From contig JACCIC010000048.1 in NCBI GenBank assembly GCA_018907035.1, forward strand, positions 2,254,501 to 2,318,500: a stretch of DNA of 64,000 nt. The letters are read 5' to 3'. The stretch is from Sycobia sp. Sy_11 (lineage: Eukaryota > Arthropoda > Insecta > Hymenoptera > Epichrysomallidae). Position 1 is the stretch's first letter. Each line of letters opens with the position of its first letter. Under the pieces are notes generated by a model that searched no databases, was not told the DNA's origin, and worked only from the letters and a program-made list of their open reading frames with translations. The position numbers and the translations under genes were made by a program. Shown piece after piece: positions 57,660 to 64,000 of this stretch.

Positions 57660-60600
57660 TAAATTTGAATAATATTGGAAATTGCCCCCAATTACCTCAC
57701 ATAATAACAACAAATCCACCGTTAAAAATTCTCATAGATTCTGGAGCTTCGTCTTCAATTATTAACCCAAAAATAGCCTATAAATTATTTTCCAAATATA
57801 TCTTTCCGCATAATTTTGAAGTTAAATCAGTGCATAAGGTAATACAAGGTACAACCGCACATTCCCAATTTTACGCGAATTCGGAGATAATACAGCAATC
57901 ACCTTTTTAATAACATCATGGCACTCTACGTATGACTGCTTAATTGGACATAAAGATTTGCGAAAATTGCAAGCAAATATAAATTATAAAACTCAGATGT
58001 TCAGTACAGCAAAGTTTGAAATAAATTATTTACATAACTTACCAGAAAAATGTAAAAAGACGACTCTAAATCATCATCAAGAAATAAAAATGCAAATAAG
58101 GACTGATCATATGAATAATGAAGAAAAGGAAAAAATTATCAGACTATGCTACAGGTATAAAGACTGCTTCTACAGCGAAAACGATAAGCTATCTGCAAGC
58201 ACAGCAGTGACTCACACTGTTTTAGATATCCGTATCATTTAAAGGAAGCTATACAGGAGGAAATAAGAAAGTTATTAAACGACGAAATAATACGGCCAAG
58301 TAATTCACCGTACGCCTCGCCCGTTTGGATTGTTCCCAAAAAACAAGATGCAAGTGGGAAAAAGAAGTGGAGGATGGTGATAGATTATCGAAAACTCAAC
58401 GATAAAACCATTGAGGACAAGTACCCTCTACCTAGAATGGATGAAATTTTAGAAAATTTAGGCAAATGTACATATTTCTCTACATTAGATTTGGCACAAG
58501 GTTTCCATCAAATACCGCTTGATAATAATTCAATAGAGAAAACAGCCTTTACCGTTGAAAACGAACATTACGAATAGTTCGTATGCCGTTCGGTTTAAAA
58601 AACGCCCCTGCAACTTTTCAAAGAATGATGAATAAAGTTTTAAGGAAATATTTACACAAATTTTGTTTCGTTTATATGGACGACATTGTCGTTTTTTCTA
58701 AATGTCTCCAAGAACATCTACAACATTTAAAACTGATTTTCGACGAATTAAAAAATTACGAACTAAAAATTCAACTTCATTTTTAGGCCACATCATAACA
58801 CGTGAAAGAATTAAACCGAACCCTGAAAAAATTAAATCTATAATCAAATACCCTATCCCAAGAACGCAAAAAGAAGTAAAATCATTCTTAGGACTTACCG
58901 GTTATTACCGAAAATTTATTAAAGATTATGCAAAAATTTCAAAACCACTCACCAGAGTCCTTAAAAAGGATGAGAAAATTAATTGTGAAAATCAAGAGTA
59001 TGTAGAATCATTTAACAAATTAAAAGAATTAATTGCAAACACTCCCGTATTGGAATATCCGGATTTTTCTAAACAATTCGTGATTACCTCAGATGTAGGC
59101 ATCGGAGCCGAGCTGTCGCAAGACAAATACCTTATTTCATGTTACTCTAGAACACTGAATTCAGCAGAGCAAAATTATTCTACGATTGAGAAAGAATTAC
59201 TCGCAATCGTAGAAGCATGTCGATACTTTAGACCATATGTTTATGGAACAAAATTTATTATTGAAACAGATCATAAACCACTAACCTGGCTCTGTTCCCT
59301 AAAAACACCAAATGCGAGATTAATTCGATGAAAAATAAAACTGGAGGAATACGATTTCGAAATAAAATACAAAAAAGGCAAGGAGAATAATGTAGCTGAC
59401 GCATTAAGCAGAATTGAACTAAACACCCAAGAGGACAATGAGGATTCACTTTCAATGATACCAGAAGCACCTGATATTGCACTTCGCTCGATCGAAGAGC
59501 TCGATGACGAAGTTGTAACAGTGCATACTGCAGACGAAGATCCGGTCTTTTCACTACCGATAAGCGAGAGAAATATTCACGCTTTCAATTACAGTATAAT
59601 ATTGAAGCATGTTAAAGACTATGACATAAAAGAAATTAAAGATAAAGTTAAAGTACAATTTGTATTATAGTAAAAATTAATCAAAATGACGCAGAAGCGC
59701 AATTACTAAAATTTCTAAACGAAAACCCGACAAACAATACGGAATTTATTTTGAAAATAAGGAATTAGAAATCGTTATTTATAGGATATTAAAGGAACAT
59801 TTTAATGAAAGGCTGAAATTTGTAAAAACAAATGTTTATACACCTTCAATAAGTCAAAATAATTTTATGAAGGAACTCAAAGAATACCATGACAAAAATC
59901 ACAATGGAATACAAGAAACAACAGCACATTTTAAGAAGAAATTTTATATACTAAATATGGAGAGAATTATTCAGAATTATATTAATCAATGCGAAGTATA
60001 TTTAGAACACAAATATGAGAGAAAACCCTATAAGACTGAAAATTACGGCCCCATTATTGCTAACAGACCACTTTAACATATACATATAGATATTTTTCAC
60101 GTAAATAAAGAAAAATTTCTAACTATAATTGACATCTTTTCGAAATACGCTCAAGCTTATCTTTTATCCGATGGATTCATAAGATAAATTCATAAGATCG
60201 AATATCACCAAACGACCGTTAACCGACACACATCAAATGGTCCAATCGAAAGGCTACATTCTACTCTGAGAGAGAAATTAGGCATTTTGGTGATTCAGAA
60301 TCCCAACGAAATTATTAAAAATCATATGACCTCGGCTATACTTATATATAATCAAAGCATTCACTCTTGCACAAAATTCGCACCGTTTACACTTCTATAT
60401 GGACCGTATGACGAATTACATAAACATATTATTGAGCCTGAAGCAGACGTAATTGAAAAATACAATGAGATTCGAAAAAACGAAATTCTACCTTTTTATG
60501 ACAAGATATATAATAAACAGAAAAGGCAACAAAAGTTACCTGACGAATCAAATCAGGCGCTCGAAAGTAAGGAAATTTATATTAAAACACATCAACAGCA

Positions 60601-60799
60601 ACGCGATAAAAACGCGCCTCGCTATCAAAAATTGCTTGTAGAAAAACAAAAAGGCCCTTCACTAGAATGTTATATACACGGACAACCACGCCGCTATGAC
60701 CTGCGGAGTGCTAAAAGATTAAGAAAACCCTCCTTTGTTTTACAGAAGGATGAAGACGACACTCTTGATAATTATCGCCACGACTCTTGTAACAAGTGA
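57627..60799 (+). pseudogene. Errantivirus-like pol, broken
   Basis: Protease shows ILIDSGASSSII near 57730-57765, then TAA at 57908-57910. RT shows VIDYRKLNDKT and FSTLDLAQGFHQIPL, a break near 58575, [16 protein letters not shown] and the catalytic YMDD near 58673-58684. A shift near 58785 leads to the connection and RNase H, where the DAS-like site reads TSDVGIGAEL, probably after a small deletion. ETDHKPLTW is intact, and a TGA lies at 59329-59331. Integrase keeps part of the zinc finger with one Cys lost (CEVYLEHK) and the first core Asp ([11 protein letters not shown]). The second Asp region is deleted near 60180, and [11 protein letters not shown] remains. Dead by several independent lesions. 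Confidence 0.85.
60738..60749 (+). promoter_or_regulatory. Likely splice acceptor for env mRNA
   Basis: TTTGTTTTACAG/AAGG sits just before the env ATG at 60750: a pyrimidine-rich run, AG, then the start codon within 6 bases. Errantiviral env is known to be made from a spliced subgenomic RNA. The donor would lie in the missing 5' part. Confidence 0.55.
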
Positions 60800-62231
60800 T
60801 GAAATCGACGCCAATAAAACACACTATGCTGACCAGCAAGGAACAGGAAGAATTATTGCAAATTATCATGATCTACACTTTGGGATAAATTTAACAACGT
60901 TAACGCAAACCTATAAAGAAATCTTAACTAGTTATTCAATATTAGCTTCTCGATCAGAACTTCAGGAATGCAACTTGTTAAAACAAGCCTCGATATTATG
61001 TAAAGAAATACAACAAGATATACAACAAATAACACCACAAAGCGAAAGAATGAAGAAAGGTCTCTTTGATGGGTTAGGTACAGCAGTCAAATATATTTTC
61101 GGGAACCCAGACGCTACAGACCTGGAGAGAATAAATAACTATTTAAATTTACTTGATCATCAACAACAGGAAGATATCATTACATTAAATAAATCAATAA
61201 GCATAGTGAACAAGATAAGCAAAGAGATCAATAGCAATACTGATGTTATTAATAGAAATTTATTAAACATGATAGGGACGCTGAAAAATGAAAATACAAA
61301 AATTAATAATTTCGAAATCATCGTTACCCTCATAATACAGGAACAACATTTTCTTCGATTGTTAAGTAAAATTAAAAGATCGTTCATTTTTTCGGAAAAA
61401 TTATTCGATTTAGAAATATTACAATATAAACAAATATTATATATTCAGAAACATCTGTTTAAAGTTTACTCTCAAAAAGAGCTTATGTTAGATTACTGGA
61501 ATTTATTAGACCTTCTGTTTGCTCGGGAAACAATCGCATTTACCCATGACTCTATCATCTACACACTCAAAATTCCGATCCTTAATCCTATCGAATTCTC
61601 CCTCATAAGGCTCGCAATCATCAATCATATTAATCAAACGGAAATAATTAACGTGCCTTGGATTTTAGTTGGACAGCTTTTTAAGTTATTTTCTCAAACA
61701 TGTCAAGAAATGTATAAAAGAACATATGTATGTTACCAAATTGATACAGAGAACGCCAAGCCGATTGTGATTCCAATAATTTCGCCTTTAATATTTACAT
61801 ATGAACTATCAGATGGTATACTTGTCTCTAGCAATTTTCCAATCAAAATCAGAGTTGATGACACCGAAAGCACGATCAAAGGAACACATAAGATACGAGG
61901 AAGAGATATCCCAATCCAAGATTATAAGCCCCATGAAATATTTGGAGAAATTCAACAGTCAAATTTAATTTTACCGGTAATAATTAAAGATCATGAATTA
62001 AGTTTTGAACCATTAAAGGAGTTAAATTCGCCGACAATAATTGCGCCTGTACATAAAACATTTGGAAGTGAGTTTCATATGCCGGTACCAGCGATTACGC
62101 TTGTTTCGCTCGCCTTATTAATGCTTATGTTATACTTGGCATATAAACACACAACAAATACAAGAAAGCAGCATTCTCCGCCTATCAACGACGAGGACGT
62201 CTTTGAACTTCGCCAGGGAGGACTTATATGA
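60750..62231 (+). CDS. Errantivirus-like envelope glycoprotein (baculovirus F-like), intact frame
   Basis: The first ATG gives 493 residues. Residues 1-~20 form a signal peptide ([13 protein letters not shown]). Around residues 95-100, RMKK precedes [15 protein letters not shown], the position of the protease cleavage site and fusion peptide of baculovirus F-type proteins, although the last basic residue is K rather than the usual R. Hydrophobic [17 protein letters not shown] near residues 447-463 is the membrane anchor, with ~28 cytoplasmic residues. Sequons NKT and NLT lie near the N-terminus. In live relatives it drives membrane fusion. It overlaps the end of pol by 50 bases. No stop or shift interrupts it. 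I call it only from motif order. Function is unproven. Confidence 0.85.
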   Translation: MKTTLLIIIATTLVTSDEIDANKTHYADQQGTGRIIANYHDLHFGINLTTLTQTYKEILTSYSILASRSELQECNLLKQASILCKEIQQDIQQITPQSERMKKGLFDGLGTAVKYIFGNPDATDLERINNYLNLLDHQQQEDIITLNKSISIVNKISKEINSNTDVINRNLLNMIGTLKNENTKINNFEIIVTLIIQEQHFLRLLSKIKRSFIFSEKLFDLEILQYKQILYIQKHLFKVYSQKELMLDYWNLLDLLFARETIAFTHDSIIYTLKIPILNPIEFSLIRLAIINHINQTEIINVPWILVGQLFKLFSQTCQEMYKRTYVCYQIDTENAKPIVIPIISPLIFTYELSDGILVSSNFPIKIRVDDTESTIKGTHKIRGRDIPIQDYKPHEIFGEIQQSNLILPVIIKDHELSFEPLKELNSPTIIAPVHKTFGSEFHMPVPAITLVSLALLMLMLYLAYKHTTNTRKQHSPPINDEDVFELRQGGLI

Positions 62232-62470
62232 ATCACACGAATGCACCAACGCGTCGATCTGTCTGACATCTTATCAGCTCTTATTCTTCTCTGTAGGCTA
62301 TCTTTTATCGGGACCTGCAATAGACCAAACATTTCGTACGGATCATCGGGGAAGAAGAACAGACAAAGACATTGAAGGGTATAAATGAGTTAATAATCTG
62401 CGATGCGACACTCTCTGTCGGGATCTGAAGCTGTAAAGAAGTATAAATAAAAAGTATTTCAATTAACCTT
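62215..62470 (+). repeat. Purine tract and start of the 3' LTR of the env-bearing element
   Basis: AGGGAGGA overlaps the env stop region at 62215-62222 and is followed by CTTATATGAATC. TATAAATAAA at 62442-62451 contains a poly(A) signal. Without a 5' LTR copy the LTR edges cannot be fixed. Confidence 0.5.
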
Positions 62471-62579
62471 TTTTCGTTCAATTGCTTTACTTTCATTTAT
62501 CAATATTTTGTGTTTCTCATGTATTCGTTCGTAAAGATACGGGTTCGCAAAATATAGCTATTTAACTCGGGCAATCGGG

Positions 62580-63522
62580 ATTACCACGTTCGCAAACCGC
62601 GATACTGCACGGAGTTCGAACGGAAAACGGAGCAACGAAGAGCATAGAAGCGCGTTTTCTCTTTCCTACGCATTCCGTCACAGAGAGTGTCGTATCGCAC
62701 AGTACTACGTTCTAACCTAGAATTATAGCCCCGGACACTGAGAGACCAGCTCGCTCGACTCTTCTGAGCCACCACATCTTGACTAAGTTCAGTCAAGGAG
62801 GCTCTTGCCACTCATAGTGCAGCCCGAGAGGTATCCACGTCTCCCTGGCCGTCGGGTACATCCTCGGCAGCATCGCAGTCGGGTCGCAAAATGTCGAGAG
62901 ACGCCGCCAGCACCGACGTCGTCAGTGAGCGAACGTGCGAGAGAGAGAGAGAGACAGAGAGAGAAAGAGCGAAACGTTCCATACGAAGGATGCCTGCGCC
63001 GACGAGCGAGCGAGAGGGAGAGAGGAAGAGCGAAAAAGATAGCTGTAGCTTCCTCGTGGCAAGTAGTTTTGCCTTATTTATATTGATATTGCGTGTCACT
63101 ATTCAGGTCGCCTTAGCCCGCCGTCGCATGCATTGTTGTAAAATATGCAACGACCGTGATTCACGTAAATGACCGTTCCTGTCATAATTTTTCCCCCACG
63201 TGTCCGTTTCCGTACTGCTCCAGTGTCCCTGCTAAGTCTGTATCTTTCCGCATTGTATCATAACGTTCCCCACGCGATGCTGAACATACAAGGAATGGGT
63301 AGCCCGTGAACTACCGTATTATATTATATCACGCTTTAGTATTGTTAATAAATATATTGTTAAAATTTTTATTCGCCTCGAGTTATTCTTTCCGTGTTCC
63401 CTTGTTCCCCGTTTTAGCCGGAGTTAGCGTGTGTGCGCAGTCACACCCACAGACACAGGCAGATGCGGCTGCGTGAGTAAGTCGCTAAACACGGTAAGTG
63501 TAATGCGAAAACTGTCGTTACA
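62580..63522. repeat. GC-richer block, possible LTR remnant
   Basis: A (GA)-rich stretch (about 62938-63035), AATAAA at about 63349 and a right end GTCGTTACA just before mariner sequence suggest an LTR (R and U5 with a TTACA end). No matching TGTAA start or duplicate copy was found. It could equally be host sequence. Arg/Glu-rich frames across the GA tract are not credible genes. Confidence 0.35.
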
Positions 63523-63856
63523 ATACGAGGGTGGATTGATTGATGATTGAAGTTTCCTGTTAATTTCCGGCATTAATTTAAACTTCAGATCATTGATTTT
63601 AGCTATCGCAACGATTGACGTGTGTGCTGGTGCGTTATCGTGATGAAACAAGATTTTTTCTTCGCCAGATGAGGTTTAATTTTCACTTCGTGGCTCAAAC
63701 GTTATAATAAGTCTGCATAGTATTGACCAGTGATAGTTTCACCCTTTTCAAGGCGATCGGACTGAAATTATAGCTACAAGCTATCTTAGGATGGTACTAT
63801 AGAACGCCACCTCAAGGTAGGCCTAGTGGCGCCATCTCTTGGTTAGGCCGGAAACT
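63523..63856 (-). mobile_element. Mariner family A, copy 3, internally deleted
   Basis: On the minus strand, the end AGTTTCCGGCCTAAC begins at 63856 after TA (63857-63858). The 5' UTR parallels 9390-9510. It then jumps near 63757 to transposase text for LEKGETITGQYYADLL, ILFHHDNAPAHTSIVAIAKI and NDLKFKLMP, and breaks off. DNA-binding and first-Asp regions are deleted, and the 3' end is missing. Confidence 0.8.
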
Positions 63857-63858
63857 TA

Positions 63859-64000
63859 TGGTACTAATGGCACCAACTCAGGAGAACGAGAGAGACAAAC
63901 CGAAAGCAGCATCAAGATAGCGCACGGATGGTAACTAATGTGAATATTATACTTAGCCAAGACTTCCTCGTGCCCATCGCCGCTGGAGTTCTCGCCACGA
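63859..64000. other. Window end, nothing recognised
   Basis: The last 140 bases show no frame or repeat that can be named. Confidence 0.4.

Larger units (their letters stand above)
56680..62470 (+). mobile_element. Errantivirus-like endogenous element (gag-pol-env), 5'-truncated
   Basis: The order gag, protease, RT, RNase H, integrase and env on one strand is that of insect errantiviruses (env-bearing Ty3/Gypsy elements). The start of gag and the 5' LTR are missing. gag has one in-frame stop, and pol has several frameshifts, stops and a deletion in integrase. env is a single open frame. A short purine tract and AATAAA follow env, marking the 3' LTR region. The element cannot copy itself. Confidence 0.9.

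Noticed and set aside
62805..63172. Arg/Glu-rich frames
   Set aside because: They follow a (GA)n stretch, and both strands are open, so they are low-complexity artefacts.
63523..63545. ATACGAGGGTGGATTGATTG as a mariner terminal repeat
   Set aside because: It does not match the other end of that copy (AGTTTCCGGCC), so the 3' border of the fragment was left undefined.

Overview
The window reads as nuclear DNA of an insect, most likely a hymenopteran and perhaps an ant (inference). It is AT-rich and full of (TA)n, (GA)n/(CT)n and (TG)n microsatellites. It carries many mariner families, R1-clade and Jockey-like LINEs, a Penelope-like element, Helitrons and a gypsy-type element with an env gene. 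There are no bacterial operons, rRNA genes or CRISPR arrays. Only one host protein gene can be supported: the last four coding exons (42062-45769, + strand) of a divergent choline-transporter-like (SLC44/CTL) membrane protein. All its introns are GT-AG and its reading phases agree. Its introns hold a Penelope fragment and a complete-length mariner relic.

Layout: 1-3970 is the 3' part of a Ty3/Gypsy element. 6210-8816 is a long imperfect palindrome of about 1-kb arms, next to a Helitron 5'-end fragment. 9390-10225 is an internally deleted mariner. 11697-15366 is an R1-clade LINE on the minus strand. 15470-17163 is a second, unrelated long inverted repeat. 17310-19345 holds two mariner relics. 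23105-25960 is a Penelope-like element (reverse transcriptase plus GIY-YIG nuclease) split by an almost intact mariner. 27610-28903 is a copia relic fused to a mariner. 30590-31590 holds two opposed mariner pieces. 31832-31900 (minus strand) contains a textbook hammerhead ribozyme. 32060-39167 is a nest of Helitron-type elements whose interior is a 60-bp minisatellite, with a solo LTR nested inside one copy. 42062-45769 is the host gene. 48440-56680 holds LINE, Helitron and mariner fragments. 56680-62470 is an errantivirus-like endogenous element whose gag and pol are broken while env is one uninterrupted frame. 63523-63856 is a last mariner fragment.

How the parts relate: almost everything is mobile DNA in different stages of decay. 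Related copies inside the window allow direct comparison: two copies of one mariner (23191 and 53918), three of another (9390, 27906, 63523), five Helitron pieces and three Penelope terminal pieces. The points most worth following up are the hammerhead ribozyme at 31832-31900, the Helitron minisatellite with a 20-codon period, the two long foldback structures, the Penelope element with an inverted terminal piece and a hammerhead-like core, and the env frame that outlived its own gag-pol.

Limits: calls rest on motifs read by eye. Boundaries without a visible target-site duplication are approximate, and stretches described as empty may hold repeats or regulatory DNA that cannot be recognised here.
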